Below, in pieces: positions 27,786-37,254 of a DNA stretch of 64,000 nucleotides. Each line of letters opens with the position of its first letter. The stretch's first letter is position 1. The stretch is taken from positions 558,001 to 622,000 of the forward strand of contig CAWCVZ010000009.1 in assembly GCA_963798865.1 (NCBI GenBank), in the 5' to 3' direction. The notes under the pieces were generated by a model, which worked only from the letters and a program-made list of their open reading frames with translations, was not told the DNA's origin and searched no databases. This DNA comes from RBG-16-34-14 sp963798865 (lineage in GTDB: Bacteria > Bacteroidota > Ignavibacteria > Ignavibacteriales > Ignavibacteriaceae). Made by a program: the position numbers and the translations under genes.

Positions 27786-27804
27786 TCTGTAAACTTTATA
27801 AAAA

Positions 27805-28893
27805 TTGTCAGACGAATCATATATAAAATTAGCTTTAGAAATTGCAAAAAAAGGCGACGGAAAGGTCAGTCCCAACCCTCTTGTTGGGTGCATTATTGTA
27901 AAGAATGATAGAATTCTTGGTGCTGGTTTTCATGAGAAATATGGAAGTAAACATGCAGAGGTTAATGCAATTGAAAAGACCGGCAATAATGCTGAAGGAG
28001 CGGTGCTTTACACTAACCTTGAACCATGCAGTCATTATGGTAAAACTCCTCCTTGTGTTGATCTTATTATAGCAAATAAAATTAAAAAAGTTGTAATAGG
28101 CACTCTTGATATGAATCCGGCGATTAGCGGCAAAGGAGTAAAGAAATTAAAGGCTGCCGGAATTGAAGTTAAGGTTGGAGTTCTTGAAAATGAATGTATT
28201 GCACTGAATAAATTTTTCTTTAAATATATTACAAAAAAATTACCTTATGTTACTTTGAAAGCTGCACAAACAATTGATGGAAAAATAGCTGATAAAAATG
28301 GAGAATCATCTTGGATTTCTTCTGTGCCTTCCAGGAAATTTGTACATAATTTAAGGGCAAGATATGATGCGGTTTTAGTTGGAGCCGGCACTGTGGAGAA
28401 AGATGATCCAAAATTAACTGTTAGACTTACTGAAGGGAGAAATCCTAAAAGAATTATACTTGATCCTAACTTGAGTTTAAAACTGAATCATAAAATTTTT
28501 GCAAGAAATTCTGATAAAAACCTTTTTGTAATTACTTCAAAGAAAAGTATTGGAAAGAAAAGAAGAATAAACAAATTAAATTCTCTCGGGGTAACCATTC
28601 TTTTTGCCAAAGAAGAAAGAGAAGACAGAATAAATCTTAAAAGTGCTCTGAAAGAATTACAAAAAGCCGGTATCGCCTCTGTACTCGTAGAAGGAGGCAG
28701 CCAGGTGTTTACTTCTTTTATTAAAGAGAATCTGTTTGATGATATTATTACCTTCATCAGCCCAAAAATTCTTGGCTGCGGAATTCCATTAGTTGGTAAC
28801 TTGGGAATAAAACAGCTTCAGAAATCTTTAAAGATGAAAATTAATAATGTGGAAAAAATTGGTGATGATGTATTGGTTGAATTTCATAAATAA
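27805..28893 (+). CDS. ribD: Bifunctional riboflavin deaminase/reductase RibD
   Basis: At 362 residues it carries two domains. The deaminase (about 1-145) has the zinc site HAEVNAI and PCSHYGKTPPC. The reductase (about 146-362) has TLKAAQTIDGKIA, VLVGAGTVEKDDPKL and VLVEGGSQVFTSF. It catalyses the second and third steps of riboflavin synthesis in the cytoplasm. The start is TTG at 27805, since the first ATG is far inside the conserved domain. No FMN riboswitch fits in the 19-base gap upstream. Confidence 0.96.
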   Translation: MSDESYIKLALEIAKKGDGKVSPNPLVGCIIVKNDRILGAGFHEKYGSKHAEVNAIEKTGNNAEGAVLYTNLEPCSHYGKTPPCVDLIIANKIKKVVIGTLDMNPAISGKGVKKLKAAGIEVKVGVLENECIALNKFFFKYITKKLPYVTLKAAQTIDGKIADKNGESSWISSVPSRKFVHNLRARYDAVLVGAGTVEKDDPKLTVRLTEGRNPKRIILDPNLSLKLNHKIFARNSDKNLFVITSKKSIGKKRRINKLNSLGVTILFAKEEREDRINLKSALKELQKAGIASVLVEGGSQVFTSFIKENLFDDIITFISPKILGCGIPLVGNLGIKQLQKSLKMKINNVEKIGDDVLVEFHK

Positions 28894-28931
28894 AATATTT
28901 TTGTTTAATTCTTAAAACTGAAAGGGGAAAA

Positions 28932-29540
28932 ATGTTTACAGGACTTGTTGAAGAAACCGGGAAATTAAAAAACAAATTAAAAACCGGTAATGGATTTCAG
29001 CTTTCTTTTACTGCTGAAAAAGTTTTTGATGATCTTGAAGTTGGAAGCAGCATAAGTGTTAATGGCTGCTGTCTCACCGTGGTTAAGATAGAAGGGAATA
29101 CATTTTCTGTTGATACGATTGAGGAGACATTGAAAAAAACAAATCTTGGTTCACTTGAAATAGGTAACAGGGTTAATCTTGAAAGACCACTAAAATCAGA
29201 TGCGAGGCTTGGAGGTCATTTTGTACTTGGACATGTTGATACAACCGGAACTGTAATTGGAATTGAGGAACTTTCCAACAGCCATTTCATGAAAATTAGT
29301 TTCCCGGATGATTTTAAAAAATATCTGATCTATGTTGGTTCGATCTCAATTGATGGTGTTAGTATGACGGTAGCTCAGCTTGAGGGAAACTGGTTTGGTG
29401 TTGGGATAATTCCGTTTACTTGGCAGGAAACCGTTTTCTCTGATAAAAAGCTTGGAGATAAGGTTAATCTTGAATTTGATGTGCTCGGAAAATATGTTGA
29501 GAGAATAATGGAAGGTAAGAAAGACGATATCCCGGCTTGA
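28932..29540 (+). CDS. ribE: Riboflavin synthase alpha chain
   Basis: This 202-residue protein has two lumazine-binding repeats (MFTGLVEETGKL ... SVNGCCLTV, and GHFVLGHVDTTG ... SIDGVSMTV). It converts two lumazines to riboflavin as a trimer. The ribosome-binding site is AAAGGGG. It follows ribD by 38 bases. The tilS frame begins at its stop. ribBA and ribH are not in the window. Confidence 0.97.
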   Translation: MFTGLVEETGKLKNKLKTGNGFQLSFTAEKVFDDLEVGSSISVNGCCLTVVKIEGNTFSVDTIEETLKKTNLGSLEIGNRVNLERPLKSDARLGGHFVLGHVDTTGTVIGIEELSNSHFMKISFPDDFKKYLIYVGSISIDGVSMTVAQLEGNWFGVGIIPFTWQETVFSDKKLGDKVNLEFDVLGKYVERIMEGKKDDIPA

Positions 29541-29545
29541 ATGTA

Positions 29546-30910
29546 ATGAAAAAGATTGAACAAAAAGTTCTTAAATTTATTGATGAAAAAAATCTGCTAA
29601 AAAAAAATGATAAGGTGCTTGTTGGATTAAGCGGAGGACCTGATTCAGTTTTTCTTCTTCACTTCTTAAAAAAGTATTCACTGAAGTTAAAAATATCTTT
29701 TGGGGCACTGCATATAAATCATCTTTTAAGAGGAAAAGAAGCTGATAAAGATGAGTTGTTCTGTATGGAATTGTGTAAAGAATTATCCGTTAAATTTTAT
29801 GAGGTAAAAAAAAATATTAAAGAGATAGCTTCTAAAAATAAAATATCTTTAGAAGAAGCCGGAAGGAAAATTCGTTACGAAGAATATGATAAGATTTTGT
29901 TAAAAGAAGGATATAACAAAGTAGCTACTGCTCATAATGCAGATGAGAATGCAGAAACAGTACTTCTCAATTTAATTAAAGGTTCAGGAATACAAGGATT
30001 ATCAGGCATTCCTGTGTTAAGAAACAATATTATAAGGCCAATTTTAGTTTTGACGAAACAGGAAATAATTGATTACCTGGATTATTATAAATTAAAATAT
30101 AGAACCGATCTTTCTAATTTTAGCAGCGATGCTGAAAGAAATTTTCTTCGCAACCAGGTTATTCCTTTAATTAAAAAACGATTAAACCCGTCTCTCCCCA
30201 ATACGCTGTTAAAATCTTCAGAGGTTTTCAGGAATATTAATAATATCTTTAAGAAGAAAATTGATGAAGCTTCAAAAAAACTTATTTCTAAAAATGAGGA
30301 GCATTTAAGTATATCCTTAACAGGATTAAATAAAATCGAGAGTGAACTTAGGAGCGAAATTATTCGCCAAATCTTCAACCAGGAATTCAATATCCAGGTT
30401 TCATTTGACGATACAAAAAAAATTCTTTCATTAATTAATAAACAAGCTGGTAAGAAAATCCAGCTATTTGATAAGATAAATGTTATCAGGGAGAGAAAAG
30501 AACTAACTGTTGAAAAAGAAAAAGTTAAAAAGAAATTTAAGCCAGTTGTAATTAATGTCGGCGGTTCAGTTAAAATAGACAATAAAAGTTTTTCTATAAA
30601 AAAAATTAGATCAGTTAAAAAAAAATATAGTATCAACAAAAATCTTGAGTTTATTAACGGAGACAACATTAGCAGCAATTTTATTTTGAGAAAATGGACA
30701 AACGGTGACAGGTTTTTCCCGTTTGGAATGAAAGGTTCAAAAAAAGTTTCAGATTTTCTGAATGAACAGAAAATTCCATCTATAAAAAAGAAGGAACAGA
30801 TGGTTTTATTAAATCAGAACAGGATTGTTTGGGTTGTAGGATTAAGACTCGACGAAAATTTCAGGGTAACTTCCGAAACTAAGAAGGTATATCAATTATG
30901 TCTTTCATAA
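29546..30910 (+). CDS. tilS: tRNA(Ile)-lysidine synthetase
   Basis: About 454 residues with the PP-loop motif GLSGGPDSVFLLHFL near the N-terminus, ALHINHLLRG and TAHNADENAETVLLNLIKGSG (the active-site region), then C-terminal substrate-binding domains with WTNGDRFFPFGMKG. TilS converts the CAT anticodon C of tRNA-Ile2 to lysidine so that it reads ATA, and is essential. ATG at 29546 is taken as the start; an in-frame TTG at 29537 overlaps the ribE stop. hpt overlaps its end by 13 bases. Confidence 0.95.
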   Translation: MKKIEQKVLKFIDEKNLLKKNDKVLVGLSGGPDSVFLLHFLKKYSLKLKISFGALHINHLLRGKEADKDELFCMELCKELSVKFYEVKKNIKEIASKNKISLEEAGRKIRYEEYDKILLKEGYNKVATAHNADENAETVLLNLIKGSGIQGLSGIPVLRNNIIRPILVLTKQEIIDYLDYYKLKYRTDLSNFSSDAERNFLRNQVIPLIKKRLNPSLPNTLLKSSEVFRNINNIFKKKIDEASKKLISKNEEHLSISLTGLNKIESELRSEIIRQIFNQEFNIQVSFDDTKKILSLINKQAGKKIQLFDKINVIRERKELTVEKEKVKKKFKPVVINVGGSVKIDNKSFSIKKIRSVKKKYSINKNLEFINGDNISSNFILRKWTNGDRFFPFGMKGSKKVSDFLNEQKIPSIKKKEQMVLLNQNRIVWVVGLRLDENFRVTSETKKVYQLCLS

Positions 30911-31455
30911 AAAAAGAAGATAAAATAATTGTAGGTTCAGAAGTTTTTATCCCCCTGATTACTGCGGATAAAATTCAGGAAAGAGTGAAAGAGCTTGGTA
31001 GTCAAATTTCAAATGATTATGAGGGTAAAACACCAATTTTTATTGGAGTGCTTAATGGAGCATTTCTTTTCCTTGCAGATTTATTAAAGAATATATACGT
31101 TGATTGCGAGATAGATTTCTTTAAACTCTCAAGTTACGGCGACGAGAAAATTTCCTCTGGTAATGTAACCCTGATTAAAGAATTAAACTGCGATGTGAAT
31201 GGAAGAGATATAATAATTGTTGAAGATATTGTTGATTCAGGTTTATCAATAAAATATATCGAGGAATTATTTTCCAAATATAAACCATTAAGTATGAAGG
31301 TTGTTTCGCTTTTAGTGAAGCCTGAAAGCCTTAAATATAATGTTAAAATTGATTATATTGGATTTGAGGTTCCAGGCAAATTTGTAATTGGATATGGCTT
31401 GGATTATGCTCAAAAATTTAGAAATCTGCGCTCGATTTATGCGTTAGAGGAATGA
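30898..31455 (+). CDS. hpt: Hypoxanthine phosphoribosyltransferase
   Basis: At 185 residues, it has the phosphoribosyl-pyrophosphate motif IIVEDIVDSGLS (acidic pair) near 103-114, the flexible-loop region SSYGDEKISSG, and VPGKFVIGYGLDYAQKFR at the end. It salvages hypoxanthine and guanine in the cytoplasm. tilS-hpt-ftsH is a very common gene order in bacteria, and it is kept here, with the start inside tilS. Confidence 0.96.
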   Translation: MSFIKKEDKIIVGSEVFIPLITADKIQERVKELGSQISNDYEGKTPIFIGVLNGAFLFLADLLKNIYVDCEIDFFKLSSYGDEKISSGNVTLIKELNCDVNGRDIIIVEDIVDSGLSIKYIEELFSKYKPLSMKVVSLLVKPESLKYNVKIDYIGFEVPGKFVIGYGLDYAQKFRNLRSIYALEE

Positions 31456-31489
31456 TTAAATAATAACAAGGAAATCTATAATTTTTAAT

Positions 31490-33544
31490 ATGGCTGATAA
31501 TAATAAAGAGAAAGAAAATAAAAAACCTCCTAAAGGATTAGGACCTAATAAACCGGATGATAATTTCGACTGGTCAAAGGTTATTCGGTTAGTTTTTGGA
31601 TGGGGTGCAGTAATAGTTGCGGCAGTAATTGTTATGCAGGTTTTCAGAACTGGTTCTGCAAATTATGTTGAAATTCCTTATAACCAGTATGAGAAATTGC
31701 TTAACGAAGATAAAATTGCTAAAGCAACCATTACAAAATCCGATGTAAATGATTATTCTTTTAAAGCAGAATTAAAAGGAAAAGAAACCGTCCGGATAAA
31801 TAATACAGAACAAACCATTGAACAGTTTTCTGTTTATTTACCGGAACCAATAATCAAAGACCAGGAAGCTACCTGGAAAGCTAAGGGCATTGACTATTCT
31901 TTTGATAAAGAATCCAATGAATGGTTGAATGTTCTTGTAAGTTTTGTCCCCTGGATTATTATAATTGCAGTCTGGATTTTTATTATGCGAAGAATGCAGG
32001 GAACCGGAGGTGGAACCCGCGGAATTTTCTCATTCGGAAAAAGCAAAGCAAAATTAATAACTCAGGCTGGAACTAGAATAACCTTTAAAGACGTTGCGGG
32101 TGCTGATGAGGCTAAAGTTGAGCTTCAGGAGGTAATTGAATTTTTAAAAGAACCAACCAAGTTTCAGAAACTTGGCGGTAAAATTCCAAAGGGTGTACTT
32201 CTTTTAGGACCTCCGGGAACTGGTAAGACTCTTTTAGCAAGAGCCGTTGCAGGTGAAGCAGGTGTCCCTTTCTTTTCCATTAGCGGTGCTGATTTTGTTG
32301 AGATGTTTGTTGGAGTTGGTGCAAGCCGTGTAAGGGACCTGTTCGAACAGGGAAAGAAGAATGCTCCCTGTATTATTTTTATTGATGAAATTGATGCTGT
32401 CGGAAGACATAGAGGTGCAGGTTTAGGCGGCGGACATGACGAACGTGAACAAACTCTTAACCAGCTTTTAGTTGAAATGGATGGGTTTGAACAAAACACC
32501 GGTGTTATTATTATTGCTGCAACTAACCGTCCGGATGTTCTTGATCCTGCATTATTAAGACCTGGAAGATTTGACAGGCAGATTGTAGTTGACAGACCTG
32601 ATGTTAAAGGGCGTGAAGGAATTCTTAAAGTTCATACCAGAAATATTCCATTAGCTTCAACAGTTAAACTTGATGTGCTTGCAAAAGGAACTCCCGGTCT
32701 GGCAGGTGCTGATCTTGCTAATCTTGTTAATGAAGCCGCACTACTTGCTGCAAGGAAAAACAAACCAAAAGTTGAAATGATTGATTTTGAAGAAGCTAAA
32801 GATAAAGTAATGATGGGTATGGAAAGAAAGAGCATGATCATTTCTGAAAAGGAAAAGAAGATTACAGCTTATCATGAAATCGGTCATGTTTTAGTTGCAA
32901 GAATGCTTCCTGAAGCCGACCCGGTTCATAAGGTTACAATAATACCAAGAGGAAGAGCATTAGGTGTGACAAGCTATCTCCCGATTGATGAAAAGCATAC
33001 TTATTCAAAGGAATATCTTGAAGCTGTAATAACATACGCACTTGGCGGAAGAGCTGCAGAAAAAATTGTCTTTAACCATTATACAACAGGGGCAGGAAAT
33101 GATATTGAGAAAGCCACAAGTATTGCGCGTAAGATGGTTTGTGAATGGGGAATGAGCGAAATTCTTGGTCCATTAAGTTATGGTGCTAAAGAAGAAGAAA
33201 TATTTCTTGGAAGAGAAATACAGAAACATAGAGACTATAGTGAAAAAACTGCAATAGAAATTGATGAAGAAATTAGAAGAATAGTTACGGCAGGTATGAA
33301 GCGTGCTGAAGAAATTCTTAACAAGAATATTGATCTGCTTCATAGGCTTTCTGAGGAACTTTTGGAAAGAGAAATACTAGATTCATCAGAAATAGAAAAA
33401 ATTATAAAAGGGGAAGAGCTTCCACCAATTAAGAAAAACGGCAGTCCTGAAGGTGAAAAACAAGAAGATGTTCCTGATCATGTGAAGAAGCTTATTGAGC
33501 AAAGAAAATCGAAAGAAACCTCTCCAAAAGATGATTCCAATTGA
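31490..33544 (+). CDS. ftsH: ATP-dependent zinc metalloprotease FtsH
   Basis: This 684-residue protein has two transmembrane helices, near 33-52 and 150-166, flanking a small periplasmic domain. The AAA module follows with Walker A GPPGTGKTLLARAVAGEAG, Walker B IIFIDEIDAVGR and the second region of homology TNRPDVLDPALLRPGRFD. The peptidase domain has the zinc site HEIGH. FtsH degrades membrane and regulatory proteins, pulling substrates with ATP. The acidic C-terminal tail is low-complexity. The lipid kinase-like gene overlaps its end by 14 bases. Confidence 0.98.
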   Translation: MADNNKEKENKKPPKGLGPNKPDDNFDWSKVIRLVFGWGAVIVAAVIVMQVFRTGSANYVEIPYNQYEKLLNEDKIAKATITKSDVNDYSFKAELKGKETVRINNTEQTIEQFSVYLPEPIIKDQEATWKAKGIDYSFDKESNEWLNVLVSFVPWIIIIAVWIFIMRRMQGTGGGTRGIFSFGKSKAKLITQAGTRITFKDVAGADEAKVELQEVIEFLKEPTKFQKLGGKIPKGVLLLGPPGTGKTLLARAVAGEAGVPFFSISGADFVEMFVGVGASRVRDLFEQGKKNAPCIIFIDEIDAVGRHRGAGLGGGHDEREQTLNQLLVEMDGFEQNTGVIIIAATNRPDVLDPALLRPGRFDRQIVVDRPDVKGREGILKVHTRNIPLASTVKLDVLAKGTPGLAGADLANLVNEAALLAARKNKPKVEMIDFEEAKDKVMMGMERKSMIISEKEKKITAYHEIGHVLVARMLPEADPVHKVTIIPRGRALGVTSYLPIDEKHTYSKEYLEAVITYALGGRAAEKIVFNHYTTGAGNDIEKATSIARKMVCEWGMSEILGPLSYGAKEEEIFLGREIQKHRDYSEKTAIEIDEEIRRIVTAGMKRAEEILNKNIDLLHRLSEELLEREILDSSEIEKIIKGEELPPIKKNGSPEGEKQEDVPDHVKKLIEQRKSKETSPKDDSN

Positions 33545-34199
33545 AAGGGAAACTATTAATTACAGGGATGAGTTAGTTAGAAAGCTGATTCATCTCTGTT
33601 CTTTATCCATTCCTATCGTTTACTATTTCATATCCAGAGAAACCACAATCCTGATTTTAGGTATTTTAACTGCTTTTGCATTGTTTATTGATCTTGGCCG
33701 ATATTTTCATCCATCAATAGGAAAAATATTTTACAAGATTTTTGGATTTTTACTCAGGAAGCATGAAATAAACCATTCAAAAAAAAATCTTAACGGTGCT
33801 ACCTATGTTCTGATGTCTGCTCTTATTTGTGTAATAATCCTGCCTAAAGTGCTTTTTATAACTGCATTCAGTATCCTCATAATTAGTGACAGCCTTGCTG
33901 CTTTAATTGGACGAAGGTATGGTAAAAGGAAATTTCTTTCTAAAAGTTTTGAAGGAACTTTGGCTTTTTTTATTAGTGCAAGCATCGTAGTTTTTTTTAC
34001 ACCTAAAGTTCATTACGGAATGATGGAATATATAATTGGTTTTATTGCTGCTTTCGTAGGCGGAATAATAGAAAATATTTCCTTTGGCTTTGCCGATGAT
34101 AATCTTTCCATCCCGATTTCAATCGGTTTAACAATGTGGTTTTTATATATAATTTTACTGCCGAATACAAAACTTATACTCGCCGGCGTTCCTAACTAA
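33531..34199 (+). CDS. Diacylglycerol/polyprenol kinase family membrane protein
   Basis: At about 222 residues with at least six hydrophobic helices, it resembles the DGK1/dolichol-kinase family. Motifs include RKLIHLCSLSIP, IISDSLAALIGRRYGKRKF and SFEGTLAFFIS, ending with FADDNLSIPI. These enzymes use CTP to phosphorylate diacylglycerol or polyprenols; some are annotated as phosphatidate cytidylyltransferase. ATG at 33531 is preferred over an earlier start at 33495 because it limits overlap with ftsH to 14 bases. It lies in the ftsH operon before a DUF4837 lipoprotein gene. Confidence 0.85.
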   Translation: MIPIERETINYRDELVRKLIHLCSLSIPIVYYFISRETTILILGILTAFALFIDLGRYFHPSIGKIFYKIFGFLLRKHEINHSKKNLNGATYVLMSALICVIILPKVLFITAFSILIISDSLAALIGRRYGKRKFLSKSFEGTLAFFISASIVVFFTPKVHYGMMEYIIGFIAAFVGGIIENISFGFADDNLSIPISIGLTMWFLYIILLPNTKLILAGVPN

Positions 34200-34200
34200 A

Positions 34201-35292
34201 ATGATGAAGTTAATTCTTTACATATTTTTTATTTCTATTCTGATTTTCACCAGCTGTGATCCATCAATTAAACCAGCAAGAGGACTGGAAGATGAAATAT
34301 ATGTGGTTGCCGATTCATTAGAATTTGAAGATTTAAGATCGGCACTGGAAACTACTTTTGAGAAATTGATTTATACACCTCAACCTGAAAAACTTTTTAC
34401 GCTTAAGAGAATTTCCGTTAATGAAATTGAAAAATACAAAAACAAAAAAAACCTGATTATTACAGCCCCTCTTAATTCATCCTCAACTACATCTCAGTTT
34501 ATCAGAGCTATTGTTGATTCAGCTGCAAGAATGAAGCTGGTTGAGAATGAAGGATTCCAGATAAAGAAATATGATCTCTGGGCTAAAGATCAACTGGTTA
34601 TGGTTTTAACTTCTCCACAAATGCAGGAACTCGAATTCAACATCCTTAAAAATAAAGATGAACTGCTTTATAGTTTTCAGCAGATCTCAGATAAAAGATT
34701 GTACTCAAGCCTTTACAGCTCAAAATATGAACAGGAGAAAGTTGAAGGGAAGCTGCTTAAAGATTACGGCTGGCTTATTTATGTTCAGGCTGATTTCCAG
34801 GTTGCATTAAACAAACCGGAGGATAACTTTGTCTGGCTGAGGCGTTCTCCTAACAGTGATATGGAAAGATGGATGTTCATTCACTGGATTGATAATGCTT
34901 CACCGGAACTTTTGAATGCGGACTCAATTAAATCTATTAGAAATGAATTAACTGAAAAATATTATCGCACCTCTGATGACAGCGCATACGTTGTTATTGC
35001 CAAAGATTATTACACAACTAGCGAAGTTAATTTTAAAGGGCGTTACGCAATTTTTACTCAGGGATTGTGGGATTTGAATATTAAAGGAATGGGCGGACCT
35101 TTTATTAATTATACTTTTTACGATGAAAAAAACAGAAGACTTTACATGATCGATGGTTCTATATTTGCACCAAAATATTACAAGCGTAACCTGATACAAC
35201 AAATGGATGTAACTCTTCAATCTTTTATGACTGAGAATGAACTTAGTAAAGATAGAAAAGAAGAATTATTAGAAGCCGCAAAAGAAAATTAA
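34201..35292 (+). CDS. DUF4837 family lipoprotein
   Basis: This 363-residue protein begins with a lipoprotein signal ending in FTSC. The body matches DUF4837: EIYVVADSLEFEDLRSALE near the N-terminus and YGWLIYVQADFQVALN further in. The family is largely confined to the Bacteroidota group and its function is unknown. It starts one base after the upstream stop and is the last gene of the operon from greA. It converges on DUF2723, 14 bases away. Confidence 0.85.
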   Translation: MMKLILYIFFISILIFTSCDPSIKPARGLEDEIYVVADSLEFEDLRSALETTFEKLIYTPQPEKLFTLKRISVNEIEKYKNKKNLIITAPLNSSSTTSQFIRAIVDSAARMKLVENEGFQIKKYDLWAKDQLVMVLTSPQMQELEFNILKNKDELLYSFQQISDKRLYSSLYSSKYEQEKVEGKLLKDYGWLIYVQADFQVALNKPEDNFVWLRRSPNSDMERWMFIHWIDNASPELLNADSIKSIRNELTEKYYRTSDDSAYVVIAKDYYTTSEVNFKGRYAIFTQGLWDLNIKGMGGPFINYTFYDEKNRRLYMIDGSIFAPKYYKRNLIQQMDVTLQSFMTENELSKDRKEELLEAAKEN

Positions 35293-35306
35293 ATTATCCT
35301 TTCTCA

Positions 35307-37253
35307 TCACATTCCTAAAGCCTGCTTAATATCTTCCGGAATTTTGTATTCGGGAAAATCAATTTTGATTTTTTCAATATATAATTTCGCTTTATCAACT
35401 TTATCAAACTGAAGCTCATACATTGCTCTTCTGACCAGCATAGGACAAATAAATAAATTTATCATATTCTCGGAATAATTATCTTTTCTTTCTGCAACTC
35501 TGATCTTAAAATCAGGTGGAGCTGCTGGAACATAATCTTTTGTATTTGTAACTACTCTAAATAAAAATCCATCGGGAACCAATGAATACCCTTCAGGCAA
35601 ATTAAACTCGCCTCTCCTCATTTCATTTTCAAAAAGCTCGGGACCAATGTAGTAAGAATGTTTGTCAATATTTGTTGATACGAGGTTAGTCATTATTCTC
35701 CTGTAAAGAGATTCCAGTAAGTTTGCATTTATCTTTTCCTTTTCATCACGTTCGAAAGGCATTAAAGCATTAATGAATAAATCTTTTTCACTTTTTATAC
35801 CTTTAAGAATTCCCGGATGATCTCTTTCTATCTGGTTGTAATACCACGATCTCCTTAAAAGCTCTTTATCAATTACTGTAACATCTTTGCGGTAATTTTC
35901 CACTAACTGGAAATAATAAGTGGCAGAAACAAAATAATCCCATTGATAACTAAATACTATTGAGTTCTTCGGAACATTATTTAAAATTTCTTTTGTGTAG
36001 TCTTCATAAATAAAAGTTGTACTCTCATTAACATCTTTATAAGTAATTAAAAAATGAACCAGGATAAAAAGGAAAATCATTCCTGCACTTATATTGTATG
36101 AGTTCTTGATTTTTAAAACCGAAAGAAGTTTCAGAATTCCAAAGACAGAAAAAAATCCGATGGCGAAATAGGCAAGAAGGAAATAAGAATCTATATCTGC
36201 AATATCATAATTGATTGAATATAACACAGTGCTTACAAAGAGAATTGAAATAAATATTCCTAGTTTTCTGGCAGAAATAAAAGAATAAATTAATCCTATG
36301 AAAGCAATAAAAAGATTAACTGAAAATTCTAACGGAAGATTATTAAAGAAATATGCAAGCTGTTTTTTTGCAGACTCAGTTGATGAAAATAACCAGACCT
36401 GGTATTGTTTTCCTGAAATGTGTCTGTAAATTCTTTCGAGATCTATAGGGTTTCCCCAGTTAAGCAGAGGATTTTGAGATGCTCGTACAGGTAAATAAGA
36501 ATAGAGCAAAATTAAAACAGGAAAAAAAACTAAAAGCATAAATCCGATTTTTGTAAAACTGTTTTTATTAAATCCATACTTAATAAAAAACAAATAAGCT
36601 ATTCCCGGAAGAATCAGCAAAGTAGTCATATGATTGGAAAAGCCGAGAGCAAGAAAAATCGAAAACAAAATCCAGTTTTTGGATATTTTTTTTGAAGTGT
36701 CTTCTTCAACAAATCCTTTAATTAAAAAAAGAATTATTAATGAAAGCATTAAAATGTGGAGAGAATAAACCTCTACCGAAGTACTTTGCATCCAGAAAGT
36801 TTTACTGAACGCAAGAATTAATCCGGCTGCAATTGAAGCAAGATATTTTCTGCTTTCAGGAATAGAAAATGTTTGAACAAGTGCGGCAATTTCTTTACTC
36901 TTTTTTTTCTTTTTTGATTTTACTTCAACTTTTTTAGCAGCCCTGAAAAAATTAATATTATCAAGAATATATTTAACTGTGTAAACAAAAATTGATACCC
37001 CGGCTGCACACCAGATTGAGGCAAGCAGGTTCAGTTTAAAAATATCTCTGAATGGAAGAGGGATTAATGAAAATAAATAACCGGTAATTGTAAAGAGAGG
37101 ATATCCTGTCGGATGTGCAATACCAAGAGTTGATTGTACAGTTGAAAGTTCACCGGAATCAATTTTTACAACCGTCGGAGCTAAAGTTGTAAGGTAAATT
37201 ATAAATACAAAAAGCCCGGTAAGCATGAAATAATATTTTTTTAAAAATTCCAT
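35307..37253 (-). CDS. DUF2723 family integral membrane protein (TMEM260/O-mannosyltransferase-like)
   Basis: About 648 residues, with a hydrophobic N-terminal half of some eleven helices and a soluble C-terminal part. The signature APTVVKIDSGELSTV and GIAHPTGYPLFTI is the DUF2723 hallmark. Its Asp-Ser-Gly-Glu resembles the active site of GT-C type glycosyltransferases. Human TMEM260 in this family is an O-mannosyltransferase; the bacterial role is not established. The chosen ATG (37253) starts just after the glnE stop. An upstream in-frame ATG at 37274 would overlap glnE. The middle holds a Lys-rich loop (KSKKKKKSK). Confidence 0.85.
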   Translation of the reverse strand: MEFLKKYYFMLTGLFVFIIYLTTLAPTVVKIDSGELSTVQSTLGIAHPTGYPLFTITGYLFSLIPLPFRDIFKLNLLASIWCAAGVSIFVYTVKYILDNINFFRAAKKVEVKSKKKKKSKEIAALVQTFSIPESRKYLASIAAGLILAFSKTFWMQSTSVEVYSLHILMLSLIILFLIKGFVEEDTSKKISKNWILFSIFLALGFSNHMTTLLILPGIAYLFFIKYGFNKNSFTKIGFMLLVFFPVLILLYSYLPVRASQNPLLNWGNPIDLERIYRHISGKQYQVWLFSSTESAKKQLAYFFNNLPLEFSVNLFIAFIGLIYSFISARKLGIFISILFVSTVLYSINYDIADIDSYFLLAYFAIGFFSVFGILKLLSVLKIKNSYNISAGMIFLFILVHFLITYKDVNESTTFIYEDYTKEILNNVPKNSIVFSYQWDYFVSATYYFQLVENYRKDVTVIDKELLRRSWYYNQIERDHPGILKGIKSEKDLFINALMPFERDEKEKINANLLESLYRRIMTNLVSTNIDKHSYYIGPELFENEMRRGEFNLPEGYSLVPDGFLFRVVTNTKDYVPAAPPDFKIRVAERKDNYSENMINLFICPMLVRRAMYELQFDKVDKAKLYIEKIKIDFPEYKIPEDIKQALGM

Positions 37254-37254
37254 T

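Noticed and set aside
27786..27804. FMN riboswitch before ribD
   Set aside because: The gap is only 19 bases and shows none of the RFN element.
30085..30678. 197-codon open frame on the minus strand
   Set aside because: Lies inside tilS, hydrophobic mirror of a Lys-rich coding strand.
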